Below, piece after piece: positions 45,543-54,652 of a DNA stretch of 63,333 nt. The first letter of the stretch is position 1; each line of letters begins with the position of its first letter. Under the pieces are notes generated by a model. It worked only from the letters and a program-made list of their open reading frames with translations. It had not been told where the DNA came from and did no database searches. The translations under genes were made by a program, and so were the position numbers. The stretch comes from Pseudolabrys sp. (GTDB lineage: Bacteria; Pseudomonadota; Alphaproteobacteria; Rhizobiales; Xanthobacteraceae). The stretch is from assembly GCA_025929185.1 (NCBI GenBank), contig JAICMO010000003.1:1-63333 (forward strand), given 5' to 3'.

Positions 45543-46529
45543 ATGCCTCGATTGAACTTGTCCGTCGCCGTCGGCGCTTACGATCGCACCCGTGCGCTTG
45601 TTGACGGCAGCGTGCAGATCGACGGTGTGCAGGCGACCTGCATGACGCTCTCGCCGGAGGAAATCTTCTTCCGTGCCTTTCGCCATGCCGAATTCGACAT
45701 TTGCGAATTGTCGCTGTCGAGTTTTACGGTCAAGACCGCGCAGGGCGGTGCACCTTACGTCGGCGTGCCGGCTTTCGTTTCGCGCATGTTTCGTCACAAC
45801 TCGATTTACGTGCGCACGGACCGCATCAAGAAGCCGGAAGACTTGAAGGGCAAAAAGGTCGGCCTGCCGGAATATCAATTGACCGCCAACGTGTGGGCGC
45901 GCGCCATCCTGCAGGACGATTATGGTGTGAAGGCATCGGACATCCACTGGATCCGCGGGGGCATCGAGGACGCCGACCGTCCGGAAAAGATAACGATCAA
46001 ATTGCCGGCGGATGTGAAGCTCGAGAACGCGCCGCGCGGCAAGACAATTTCCACGCTGCTCGCGGATGGCGCCATCGACGCGTTCATGGCGCCACGTCCG
46101 CCCTCGCTGCCGGAGAACACGCCGAATGTCGGGTGGCTCTTTTCCGACCCCGCCGCCGCTGCGCAGGATTACTTCAAACGTACTGGCATTTTTCCGATCA
46201 TGCACATCGTCGGCGTGCGGCGTGAGCTTGCGGAAAAGCATCCATGGTTACCCGGCGCGGTATACAAGGCCTTCGAGCAATCGAAGACGGCGGCGCTTGA
46301 ATTGCTCGCTGATACTTCGGCGGCAAAAGTGACGCTGCCGTTTGTCGAGGAGCGGCTGAAAGAGGCGCGCGAATTAATGGGCGAAGATTTCTGGCCCTAC
46401 GGCTTCGATGCCAATCGCAAAACGTTGGAGACTTTCCTGCGACACCACCATGCGCAGGGGCTTTCGCCCCGGCTGGTAAAGCCGGAAGAACTTTTCCATC
46501 CAGGCACGCACGAATCTTTCAAGCTCTAG
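45543..46529 (+). CDS. NMT1-fold / 4,5-dihydroxyphthalate-decarboxylase-like protein
   Basis: A 328-residue periplasmic-binding-fold protein with no signal peptide, of the type annotated as 4,5-dihydroxyphthalate decarboxylase or ABC substrate-binding protein. Family features are MTLSPEEIFFRAFRHAEFDICELSLSSF, GVPAFVSRMFRHNSIYVRTD, PEDLKGKKVGLPEYQLTANVWARAILQ, and FPIMHIVGVRRELAEKHPW. The lack of a signal argues for a cytosolic enzyme rather than transport. A paralogue lies at 54653. It is 59 bp after soxB but probably unrelated to sulfur oxidation. It converges with the ABC operon together with the ModA-like gene. Confidence 0.85.
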   Translation: MPRLNLSVAVGAYDRTRALVDGSVQIDGVQATCMTLSPEEIFFRAFRHAEFDICELSLSSFTVKTAQGGAPYVGVPAFVSRMFRHNSIYVRTDRIKKPEDLKGKKVGLPEYQLTANVWARAILQDDYGVKASDIHWIRGGIEDADRPEKITIKLPADVKLENAPRGKTISTLLADGAIDAFMAPRPPSLPENTPNVGWLFSDPAAAAQDYFKRTGIFPIMHIVGVRRELAEKHPWLPGAVYKAFEQSKTAALELLADTSAAKVTLPFVEERLKEARELMGEDFWPYGFDANRKTLETFLRHHHAQGLSPRLVKPEELFHPGTHESFKL

Positions 46530-46547
46530 CCTCGAAATGGAGGGCCG

Positions 46548-47306
46548 ATGAAGAGCCTGTCAGGATCGATCACCTTATGCGCCATGGTAACTAGCATGTC
46601 CGTGTCAGCCACTGAAATCCATGTCATGAGCGGCGGCGCACCAAAGGAAGTCTTCGCGCACCTCACGCCGGAATTCGAGAAGCAGACCGGACACAACGTC
46701 AAATTCACTTATGCCGTCATCACCGAGTTGCGCCAGAAAATTGCGGCCGGCGAGAAGGCCGATGTCCTGGTCATGCCGATGCCGGTGCTCGATCAACTTG
46801 CCAAGGAAAACAAATTGCGCGCCGACAGTCGCGCCACATTTGGCACGGTCGGCATCAGCGTGGTGGTGAAGGAGGGCTCGCCCAAGCCGGACATTTCGAC
46901 CAAAGAGAAATTCCGGGAGGCGATGCTCGCCGCAAAATCGGTGGTGCACGCGACACCCGGCAAAACGCCGAGCGGCACGCACATGGGCAAAGTGATGGAG
47001 CAACTCGGCATTGCCGAGGCTATGGCCAAGAAGGTCATGCACAAGCCGGCGCTCGACGGCGGGGTGCAACTCGTTTCGGCCGGACAGGCCGATATCGGCA
47101 TCTATCCGGCGAGCGAAGTTGCGACCGTCAAGGGGCTGACGATCGTCGGCTCGCTGCCCGCGGGCATCGACTTCACCATCGTCTACGGCGGGGCTGCAAC
47201 GGCAGGCAGCGCCGCGGGAGATGCCGCCGCAGCCTTCGTGACGTTCATGGCTGGTCCGGAAAACCGCGGCGTCTGGAAGGAGGCGGGCTTCGAGCCGCCG
47301 AAGTAA
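46548..47306 (+). CDS. Orphan ModA-like substrate-binding protein
   Basis: A 252-residue exported protein of the ModA/solute-binding type: short signal peptide (MKSLSGSITLCAMVTSMSVSA, cleavage before TEIHVM), then a two-lobe fold with LTPEFEKQTGHNVKFTYA, LVMPMPVLDQLAKENKL and ADIGIYPASEV. GGAGG precedes ATG 46548, 18 bp after the previous gene. No modB/modC is present, and orphan members of this clade often bind ligands other than molybdate. The ligand is unknown. Confidence 0.85.
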   Translation: MKSLSGSITLCAMVTSMSVSATEIHVMSGGAPKEVFAHLTPEFEKQTGHNVKFTYAVITELRQKIAAGEKADVLVMPMPVLDQLAKENKLRADSRATFGTVGISVVVKEGSPKPDISTKEKFREAMLAAKSVVHATPGKTPSGTHMGKVMEQLGIAEAMAKKVMHKPALDGGVQLVSAGQADIGIYPASEVATVKGLTIVGSLPAGIDFTIVYGGAATAGSAAGDAAAAFVTFMAGPENRGVWKEAGFEPPK

Positions 47307-47313
47307 GCGCGCC

Positions 47314-48108
47314 TCAAGTCCGCTTGATGGCGTCAAGGCCACCGAGGCGGCCGATCGCCGCATTTGCGCCGATTGCGAGCACGAACAGCACGATGAGCAT
47401 TGCGTACATTCGCGGCATGTCGAAGGTGCTGTAGGCCTGGATAATGAGGAAGCCGATGCCTTTGTTGGAAAGCTTCGTTTCGGCCAGCAACGTGCCGATC
47501 AGCGCAAAGCCGAAGCCTAGCCGCACGCCATTGATGATCGGGTGGCGCATCGCCGGCAGATAGATTTTCCGCACCATTTGGGCGGTGGTGGCGCGGAAGC
47601 TTTTGCCGACACGGATCAGCACGGTGTCTATCTGCCGCATGCCGGCGGCGACATTGAGCGCGATCGGAAAGAAGCAGGACAGGGTCCCGAGGGCGATTTT
47701 CGATTCAGAACCCACGCCGAACCACATGATCATCACCGGAAAAAAGATGATCTTCGGAGTCGGGCCAAGGTAATAAAGATAGGGTTCAAACGCCTTTGCC
47801 AAAAAACGGTTGCCGCCGAGCAACAGTCCCACCGCGATCCCGCTGAAACCGCCGATCAGCAGCGCGATCCCGATTTCTCCGGCGGTGACACCGAGATTGT
47901 AATAGTAACCGCCGTCGGACAGCAGGCTGCCCAGCGCGCGCGCAATCCGGACGAGCGAGGGCACCACATCGCGATAGAGCAGGCCGGAGCGCGCCAGCAG
48001 TTCCCAAATCGCCAGCAGCGCCAGCACCAACACAATGCGCAACAGCGTAACCGGGCTAAGCAGCGGCCCTGCAGCGCTCGTGCGCGTCAATCGACCGGTC
48101 TTAACCAT
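47314..48108 (-). CDS. ABC transporter permease (NitT/TauT/SsuC type), second copy
   Basis: A 264-residue inner-membrane permease with about six hydrophobic segments. The EAA-type cytoplasmic loop is GKSFRATTAQMVRKIYLPAMRHPIINGVRLGFGFALIG. ATG 48108 (MVKTGRLTRTS) is preferred; the track extends 11 residues to 48141. The start overlaps the stop of the upstream permease by 22 bp, showing translational coupling. It is the last gene of a four-gene minus-strand operon. The neighbouring ModA-like gene runs convergently. Confidence 0.9.
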   Translation of the reverse strand: MVKTGRLTRTSAAGPLLSPVTLLRIVLVLALLAIWELLARSGLLYRDVVPSLVRIARALGSLLSDGGYYYNLGVTAGEIGIALLIGGFSGIAVGLLLGGNRFLAKAFEPYLYYLGPTPKIIFFPVMIMWFGVGSESKIALGTLSCFFPIALNVAAGMRQIDTVLIRVGKSFRATTAQMVRKIYLPAMRHPIINGVRLGFGFALIGTLLAETKLSNKGIGFLIIQAYSTFDMPRMYAMLIVLFVLAIGANAAIGRLGGLDAIKRT

Positions 48109-48866
48109 CGCTCGACTTGCTCCAGCGCCATGAAGAAACATACGCTGACAAGGATCACGAAGCAGATTGCAGCATAAGTGCCGCCGAGATCATAACGCTC
48201 GGCAAGGTCGTTGATGAGCTGGCCGAGCCCGCCGAAATTGATCAGAAATTCGGTACCGACGATGTTGATGAGGGCGAAGACAAGCCCAAGCCGCACGCCG
48301 ACGAAAATGGTCGGCATCGCGGCGGGAAACAGGATTTTCCGGAACTGTTGGCTGCCGGTGAGATTGAAACTGCGCCCGACGTTCACCAGCACGCGGCGCG
48401 TGCCCGATATGCCTTCGATCGTCTTCAGGATCACCGGCGGCAGGCCGGAGACGAAGCCCATCATGATGATGGTCCAGGCGTTGCGGCCGAATATCACCAT
48501 GAAGAGCGGATAGGCGAGGACAAACGGCGCCGATGCAAGCGCCGCCACCCACGTCTCGCAGGCTTGCTGCAAGAGGCGGACGCGATGCATCAAGACGCCA
48601 ATGCCGACGCCGCAAACCGTGATCATGACACCCGCAACGAGGCATTCGCCGACGGTGTAGAAGAAGCGATGGACGATGTGCTCTTCGAGGAAAAGCCGAG
48701 CGAAACTCGCCGCAATCTCCGATGGTGGCGGCACGATGAATTGGCTGATCCAGCCGATGCGGATGATCGCTTCGGCCAGCAGTAGGGCAAGGATAACGGT
48801 GGCGAGCCCCACCAGGCGAGGCAAATACGCGCTCGCCGCGCGCGGGCGGGAAACGACCGTTGTCAT
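48087..48866 (-). CDS. ABC transporter permease (NitT/TauT/SsuC type), first copy
   Basis: A 259-residue permease with a hydrophobic N-terminal segment (LVGLATVILALLLAEAIIRI) and further segments, and the loop GRSFNLTGSQQFRKILFPAAMPTIFVGVRLGLVFALIN, the EAA motif of the family. Its start overlaps the ATPase stop by 4 bp (ATGA). Two different permeases suggest a heterodimeric channel. The substrate is unknown; nitrate, taurine, sulfonates and aromatic carboxylates are used by relatives. Confidence 0.9.
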   Translation of the reverse strand: MTTVVSRPRAASAYLPRLVGLATVILALLLAEAIIRIGWISQFIVPPPSEIAASFARLFLEEHIVHRFFYTVGECLVAGVMITVCGVGIGVLMHRVRLLQQACETWVAALASAPFVLAYPLFMVIFGRNAWTIIMMGFVSGLPPVILKTIEGISGTRRVLVNVGRSFNLTGSQQFRKILFPAAMPTIFVGVRLGLVFALINIVGTEFLINFGGLGQLINDLAERYDLGGTYAAICFVILVSVCFFMALEQVERWLRPVD

Positions 48867-49696
48867 GCCGTTCCGCTCCCACGTTGCAAGGCGTGCTTTT
48901 CCTCGTCACGCAGGCCGCGGTTCGCTTCTTCCCGCAGATCGTTCCAAATTTGCGCGACATAGCGGCCGAAGGCTTCGCTGCCGACAATTTCCGAGGTGCG
49001 GGGACGCGGCAAATCGATATCGACAATCCGCTTCACCTTGCCGGGCCGGTAGGTCATCACCAGGATGCGGTCCGACATCTGCACGGCCTCGGTGATGTTG
49101 TGGGTGATGAGCAGGGTCGTCTGCTTGATCTGCTGCTGGATTTGCAAAACCTTGTCGCCGAGTAAAAGCCGCGTTTGCTCGTCAAGCGCCGCGAAGGGCT
49201 CATCCATCAGCAAAATCTTCGGCTCGGAAGCGAGCGTTCGCGCGAGCGACACGCGCTGGCGCATGCCACCGGACAACTCGCCCGGAAATCGGTTCTCGAA
49301 ACCGTCGAGGCCAACCATGGAAATGAAATGCCGCGCTCGCTCGCTGCGCTTTTCCTTCGGCATGCCGATGAGCTCGAGCGGAAAGGCGACGTTGTCGCGC
49401 ACGGTACGCCAAGGAAAGGTGGACTCTTCCTGAAACACCATCCCAATCGACTTATGCGGACCGGAAACGGTTTCGCCGCCAACCCTGACTTCGCCTTGAT
49501 GGTTCCCGAGTAGGCCGCCGATCACATTGAACAATGTCGACTTGCCGCAGCCGGAGGGGCCGATCACCGACAGGAATTCACCTTGTTTTACCGTAAGGGA
49601 AACATCGTCTACCGCTGTAATCGAGCCTTCCGCCGTGTCGAAGCGGACCGAAACAGCGTCCACCTTCAGAAGGGCGCTATCGGACACGGCCGGCAT
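48863..49696 (-). CDS. ABC transporter ATPase (NitT/TauT/SsuB type)
   Basis: The nucleotide-binding subunit, 277 residues: Walker A GPSGCGKST, Q-loop VFQEESTFPWRTVRDNVAFPLE, signature LSGGMRQRVSLART, Walker B ILLMDEPFAALDEQTR and switch His in LLITHNITEA. The FPWRTV segment is typical of NitT/TauT/SsuB-class ATPases. Its start overlaps the end of the TPP enzyme gene by 20 bp. A cognate binding protein is missing from the operon. Confidence 0.94.
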   Translation of the reverse strand: MPAVSDSALLKVDAVSVRFDTAEGSITAVDDVSLTVKQGEFLSVIGPSGCGKSTLFNVIGGLLGNHQGEVRVGGETVSGPHKSIGMVFQEESTFPWRTVRDNVAFPLELIGMPKEKRSERARHFISMVGLDGFENRFPGELSGGMRQRVSLARTLASEPKILLMDEPFAALDEQTRLLLGDKVLQIQQQIKQTTLLITHNITEAVQMSDRILVMTYRPGKVKRIVDIDLPRPRTSEIVGSEAFGRYVAQIWNDLREEANRGLRDEEKHALQRGSGTA

Positions 49697-51479
49697 CTCC
49701 GTCGCCTTTGCGCGTCATGGCCGCGGTTGTGGCGGCGGTGTAGCCGGGCTCGACCCAGACATCGATGACCGCCACGGCGCCGCTTTCGACGGCGGCAATG
49801 GCTTCGGCAAAGGTCGCCTTCAGATCGGCGATCGCCTTCACAGGGCCGTACCCTTGCGCGCCTTGCGCGCGTGCCATTGCTGCGAGATCGATGTCCGGCT
49901 CGGAAATCCGTTGGCCAATCCACCGATTTTCGACCGGCCGATTTCGCACGCGCGCGACGCGCTCCTGGTGCAGTTCATCGTTGAAAAAGGAGCGGTTGTT
50001 GGCGATCACCATCAACAGCGGAATGTGGTAGTGCGCCGCGGTCCACAGCGCGGTGACGCCCATCAGGAAATCGCCGTCGCCACAGACGGCGATCGGCAAG
50101 CGGCCGGAGCCTTTCAGCGCCAGCGCCGCTCCCACCGAAATGCCGGGGCCGCCACCGACGCCGCCGCCGCCATCGCTCCCAAGGTAGGACAGCGGATGAT
50201 CGAAGGCCCAACTGCTGCCGTTCCACGACAGCGAGACATGGGTCAGTGATGTCGGCCGGTTGCCGACCGCCTCGCGCAGAGCCGCGGCCATGTGATCAAC
50301 CGTAAGTCTGTCGCCGGCCGGCCGCGGAAATTCCTTGCCTCGCCTCTCGGCTGTTCGCGCCTTGCGTTGGCCGAGCGCTTCCAACAAAACCGGCACAGCC
50401 ACGTCGGGCTCGCAGTCGATGAACACATCGACGGGCGGAAGGCCCTGGTAATCCATGCTCCAGCCGTTGTGCAGCCGATGATCGACCGAAACCTGCACGG
50501 TTTTGGCGGTGACGTTGCCGATGGCTTTGAAGGTTCCGGCCGGGTCGAGCCAGTCGAGGCTGAGAATAACGTCGGCCGAGCGGATTGCTTCCGCCGCCTC
50601 CGGCGCGAGCACCGTACCGCCGGGCGCGCCGACATGCAGGTAATGCGAGGTCGGGAACGAAGCGGCGATCTTGAGATCGGTGACGACACCGGCATTAAGC
50701 CGCTCCGCGAGCATCACTCGGTCGTTCCACGCCTTCTCGCTGCGGGAGCAACGGCCAGCCAGGATGACCGGACGTTTGGCGTTGCCGATCAAATCGGACG
50801 CGGCTTCGATGCTTTGTGCGTTTGCCGCCCCTGCGATCGACGGCATGAAACGCTGCGCCTCAAGCGGCGGCGCGGGCTCGGCGAGCTTCTCCTCCTGCAT
50901 TCCGGCATCGAGATTGACGTAAGTTGGCCCGCACGGCGCGGTGTTCGCGATCCAGCCAGCGCGCAGAATGGCCTCGCGCGCCGCCGCCGGTGACGCCGGT
51001 TGATCATCCCATTTGGTGAAACCGCGCACGAGCGCGCCCTGATCGCGTGCGGTATGGATCCAGTCGATCCATGGGCGCCGTTTAACCGCATCGACCGGGC
51101 CGGTAGCGCCAAGGATCACCATCGGCATGCGATCACACCAGGCATTGAAGATCGCCATCGCGCCGTGCATCAAGCCGACGTTCGAATGGACGGCGGCAGC
51201 CATCGCTTTGCCGGTGACCTTGGCATATCCGTGCGCGATCGCGATCGCGCTCTCCTCGTGCAGGCAGAGCAGCATCTGCGGCCGCTCGTTGCCGAGATAA
51301 TTCACCAGACTATCGTGCAGCCCGCGGTAGCTCGCACCCGGATTGAGCGCGATATACGGAATGTCGAGCGCGCGCAGCGCATCCGCTGCGACGTCGCTGC
51401 CGAACTGGACCGCATTCACGCCCGCCGGTACAGGGCGGTCGAGCTTCGCAGTCGGCACAGCAGACTTGGGATTGGACAA
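49677..51479 (-). CDS. Thiamine-pyrophosphate-dependent enzyme (acetolactate synthase/decarboxylase-like)
   Basis: A 600-residue TPP enzyme with three domains: the N-terminal Pyr domain with the activating Glu in LCLHEESAIAIAHGYAKVTGK, a central domain (about 200-350) and the C-terminal PP domain with the TPP motif CGDGDFLMGVTALWTAAHYHIPLLMVIANN. FAD or quinone motifs are not obvious. Such proteins decarboxylate 2-oxo acids or act as benzoylformate-decarboxylase-like enzymes. Being the first gene of an operon with an ABC importer, it may act on the imported compound; this is inference. Start ATG 51479. Confidence 0.87.
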   Translation of the reverse strand: MSNPKSAVPTAKLDRPVPAGVNAVQFGSDVAADALRALDIPYIALNPGASYRGLHDSLVNYLGNERPQMLLCLHEESAIAIAHGYAKVTGKAMAAAVHSNVGLMHGAMAIFNAWCDRMPMVILGATGPVDAVKRRPWIDWIHTARDQGALVRGFTKWDDQPASPAAAREAILRAGWIANTAPCGPTYVNLDAGMQEEKLAEPAPPLEAQRFMPSIAGAANAQSIEAASDLIGNAKRPVILAGRCSRSEKAWNDRVMLAERLNAGVVTDLKIAASFPTSHYLHVGAPGGTVLAPEAAEAIRSADVILSLDWLDPAGTFKAIGNVTAKTVQVSVDHRLHNGWSMDYQGLPPVDVFIDCEPDVAVPVLLEALGQRKARTAERRGKEFPRPAGDRLTVDHMAAALREAVGNRPTSLTHVSLSWNGSSWAFDHPLSYLGSDGGGGVGGGPGISVGAALALKGSGRLPIAVCGDGDFLMGVTALWTAAHYHIPLLMVIANNRSFFNDELHQERVARVRNRPVENRWIGQRISEPDIDLAAMARAQGAQGYGPVKAIADLKATFAEAIAAVESGAVAVIDVWVEPGYTAATTAAMTRKGDGDAGRVR

Positions 51480-51531
51480 GGGATCGGCTTTCGTCTGGAA
51501 GCCCGGCGGGCGTTGGCCGCATCCAACCGGA

Positions 51532-52767
51532 TCAGGCTCCCTGACGCAACCGGGCGAGCACCTTGAGGCCCGCGTAACCGTCAGCGGGTTTCATTCCGAC
51601 CTGTTTCTGGAACGCAAGGATCGCCTTCACGGTATCGCTGCCCGTACGGCCGTCAACGCCATCGGTCTTGAAGCCGCGGTCGTTCAACCGGCGCTGGATT
51701 TCCTTTACCTCACTAAGCGTCGGCGTGCGTTCGCCGCCCGGAAACTGTTGCCGGAACGGACCTTCGCCACGGATCAAATCGCCGAGGTGGACGAGCGCCA
51801 GGGTGTAGCTGGATGAGGGGTTGTACGAGCGTACGGCAAAGAAATTCTGCCCGACGAGAAAGGCCGGCCCTCCGGCGACCGGTTGCCACAAGCGTGCGCG
51901 GTTCTGCGGTTGTCCGAAGGCGGCGCCGTCGGCTCGCCTGACGCCGAGTTCGTGCCATTGCCCGTAAGTCCGCCAGCGGTTGCCCTCGGCAAGCTGGGGA
52001 TTGCCCAGTTTGACTTCGCAGCCCCAGCTTTCGCCCCGACGATAGTGGCCGCGCTCGATCAGGTAACGCGCAGTGCCGGCGAGCGAGTCGTCCGGCTTGC
52101 CGAAAGGTGAGATACGGCCGTCGTGATCGTAGTCGACGCCCATGTGCAGCCACACCTCCGGCATCCATTGCGTGTGGCCCATGGCGCCGGCCCACGAGCC
52201 GATCATTTCTCCGGGCTTTGCCCAGCCGCGGTCGACGATCACCAGCGCGTTGAGCAACTCCTGCTCCCAATAGGCGCGCCGACGTCGCTCACCCCAAGCG
52301 AGCGCCGCGAGAGCCGGGATGACCGGCCGCATGTATTTGGGATTGGTGATGACATCACCGAACGAAGACTCCATCCCCCACAATCCAAGCAATGTGTAGC
52401 GGTCGACACCATAATCGCGCTCAAGCTTCGTCAGCAGGTGCGTGTACTCTTTCGCCCGCTCCTTGCCTGTGATGACCCGCCAGTCCGAGCAGCGTCGATT
52501 GATGTATTGCCAAAGCAATTCGGTGAATTCGGGTTGCGCATGGTAGAGGGCGTAAACGCCGGTGTCCGGCTTCAGCGTTTCCATCACGCGATCATAGGTC
52601 TTTTCCGAAATGCCGCGCCGCATTGCGCGCCGGCGAAATTCCGCCACCCATGCCGAAAAACTTGCAGCGGCGGTCGGCTCGATGCTCGCAAGACCTGCGG
52701 CTGCCGCCGCGGTTCCGGCCAGGAGAGCACGGCGCGTGAAGAGGGGATGGGGACCGATTCGGATCAT
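51532..52767 (-). CDS. Lytic murein transglycosylase (MltB-like) with peptidoglycan-binding domain
   Basis: A 411-residue exported enzyme cleaving peptidoglycan glycan strands to 1,6-anhydro-MurNAc. The N-terminus FTRRALLAGTAAAAAGLASIEPTAAA is a Tat-like signal. The SLT_2 domain (about 35-330) has the catalytic Glu in LLGLWGMESSFGD, GAMGHTQWMPEVW and DSLAGTARYL. A C-terminal PG_binding_1 domain (about 345-410) has VKEIQRRLNDRGFKTDGVDGRTG. It lies 53 bp after the M23 protein gene on the same strand, a plausible cell-wall pair. Confidence 0.93.
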   Translation of the reverse strand: MIRIGPHPLFTRRALLAGTAAAAAGLASIEPTAAASFSAWVAEFRRRAMRRGISEKTYDRVMETLKPDTGVYALYHAQPEFTELLWQYINRRCSDWRVITGKERAKEYTHLLTKLERDYGVDRYTLLGLWGMESSFGDVITNPKYMRPVIPALAALAWGERRRRAYWEQELLNALVIVDRGWAKPGEMIGSWAGAMGHTQWMPEVWLHMGVDYDHDGRISPFGKPDDSLAGTARYLIERGHYRRGESWGCEVKLGNPQLAEGNRWRTYGQWHELGVRRADGAAFGQPQNRARLWQPVAGGPAFLVGQNFFAVRSYNPSSSYTLALVHLGDLIRGEGPFRQQFPGGERTPTLSEVKEIQRRLNDRGFKTDGVDGRTGSDTVKAILAFQKQVGMKPADGYAGLKVLARLRQGA

Positions 52768-52820
52768 GCCCGATATTATGTAGCGGACTTTGCGGCGGAA
52801 TCGGCCACGTGAAGCGCCAA

Positions 52821-54521
52821 TTAGCCGCGGTGAGCCAGCCGATGTCTGACCCGCCTGTGCCGCTTCAGGATGCGATGATGGTGCTTGCGTTTAACTTTTA
52901 TATGAGCCGCAGCTGTTTTCTCTCTGCTATCCGTGCTCGCGCTGGATTCCACCGTCACCGTTGCCGAAGGAAGAATGATCGGAGGCTTGTCGGGGACGGG
53001 TGGCGGCGGATCACCGGCCGTAATCTCCACACCCCGCGCGCCGATCAGGCGCTCGTACGCGACCACCAAGCTCATATAGGGGCTGACCCACGCCCACCCC
53101 GCTTTGGTAAACACTTGGATGTTGAAATGAATGTGGTACGAGGTACCGCGCGGATAATCTCCCCAAGTTCCGACTCTGCCGATGATTTCGCCTTCGCTGA
53201 CCTTACGGCCGCTTAGCATTCCGTCGGCATCCATCATCTTTGGATTCATGTGCAGGTAGCGGAAGCGCACGAGATCGTTCGGCGTGTTGACGACGACCCA
53301 AAGGCCGAGATTACCGGCGCGCCGCCAAATGAGGCCGTCGCGGACGGCGGCGACCGCGTGCTGGTAGGGAAGACAACGATCGGAATCTTTGTCGCCGAGT
53401 ACGCAATTGGCGGGGCGAATGTCCTCGCCTTGGTGACCGTGACCTCCTGGGCATTGCCCGACGACGAAATCGCGCAGTTCGCAGAAATTGTCGCGCCAAG
53501 GGTAGGTGAAATTCGCGGTGGCCGACTCGTCGAATACCAGGGGAATGTCATTCACCTTGCAGCGATAGACCGAGCCCTTCTTGCCCATGCTGCCGACGTG
53601 GCCCCCGCGATAGCAGTCTCCCCACGGCATGAACGATTGCGATTTCACATAAGCGGGAGCATCGGCAATCGGAAAACGGATTCGCGCGTAGATATGACGA
53701 TCCTCGCGGCCCGGCAGCTTGTTCCAGCCGGTGTTCGGAATCAGATCGCCGGGGCCATAGTAGGTAAATGAGCCGGATATCGTGCTCGGTTGGGTGAGGT
53801 CGATTTTCGGCTGCTGTATTTGAGCCGGCGTTCCTCCGGCGGTGTGCAAAGCGCGCAGAAAACGCTCGGCAACAGGATCGGCTTCTCGGCACGAAACGTA
53901 GCGATCGGAGGGCGGGCGATCGTAACACTGAATGGAAACGACATAAGGTACGCCGAAGCGCTCGAAAGCGTAACGCACATGTGCGTCGCGCAAAATGCGT
54001 CGGATACCCGGAAATAAATCTTCCAATGCTTTCGGCGTCGATTCTTCCTGATGATCGGGGCCGTCGAGATCGTAGGTGAAAGCGGCGCCGGTAATTTCCA
54101 CCTCGATCGGTCTTTTCCTGTACTCGAAGTTAAGGCCCGCATCTGCCGTATCGATGAAGAAGGTTGCGGTGTAACCGGCAGGACCCGCTAGAAAGAATTT
54201 CGATGGATAAAAACCGCCGAAATATTTCCTGGATGTATAAACATCGCTATGCCCCGCAACAAAATCTTTGCGAAACGCATCGATATCGATGGGCAACAGC
54301 ACTGGCACCGCGCTCTTGCCGATGCCGGCGAATCGCGTCCCGGTCTGCGCATTCAGCCGAGCGAAAAGAGCATCGGCCTTGCCGCTGCTCTGGCCAGAGA
54401 CCGTCGATGCAGCCGAAGCCCAATCGACGTGCGAAAGGGTGACACGGGGAGCCTCGATTTCGCCGGCTGTTGCTGCGGTCGCCAGAAGGAGTGCAAGGCT
54501 GGCAAAAATCGAAGATCTCAA
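52821..54521 (-). CDS. Secreted M23-type metallopeptidase-like protein with large unknown N-terminal part
   Basis: A 566-residue exported protein (signal MRSSIFASLALLLATAATAG). The first about 340 residues are an unrecognised Cys-containing region. Then a LytM/M23 core with ligand motif GHGHQGEDIRP (His363, Asp367), RYLHM (His424) and SYHIHFNIQ (His463/His465), all ligands present. A Pro-rich linker and a very basic tail (KVKRKHHHRILKRHRRVRHRLAHRG) end the protein. An endopeptidase acting on peptidoglycan is likely. It precedes the transglycosylase gene in the same direction; ATG 54521. Confidence 0.85.
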   Translation of the reverse strand: MRSSIFASLALLLATAATAGEIEAPRVTLSHVDWASAASTVSGQSSGKADALFARLNAQTGTRFAGIGKSAVPVLLPIDIDAFRKDFVAGHSDVYTSRKYFGGFYPSKFFLAGPAGYTATFFIDTADAGLNFEYRKRPIEVEITGAAFTYDLDGPDHQEESTPKALEDLFPGIRRILRDAHVRYAFERFGVPYVVSIQCYDRPPSDRYVSCREADPVAERFLRALHTAGGTPAQIQQPKIDLTQPSTISGSFTYYGPGDLIPNTGWNKLPGREDRHIYARIRFPIADAPAYVKSQSFMPWGDCYRGGHVGSMGKKGSVYRCKVNDIPLVFDESATANFTYPWRDNFCELRDFVVGQCPGGHGHQGEDIRPANCVLGDKDSDRCLPYQHAVAAVRDGLIWRRAGNLGLWVVVNTPNDLVRFRYLHMNPKMMDADGMLSGRKVSEGEIIGRVGTWGDYPRGTSYHIHFNIQVFTKAGWAWVSPYMSLVVAYERLIGARGVEITAGDPPPPVPDKPPIILPSATVTVESSASTDSREKTAAAHIKVKRKHHHRILKRHRRVRHRLAHRG

Positions 54522-54652
54522 TGCGTGTCTCTCAAATCGGCGCTATGGACTTGGCAACGCGCCAGAGTAGAGGCATAGGACTGCCGCATACAAGGGCTGC
54601 CGCTGCATCGTCCCACGGCGAATTGTGGCGGGTTAAAAGGACATCCCAATCC

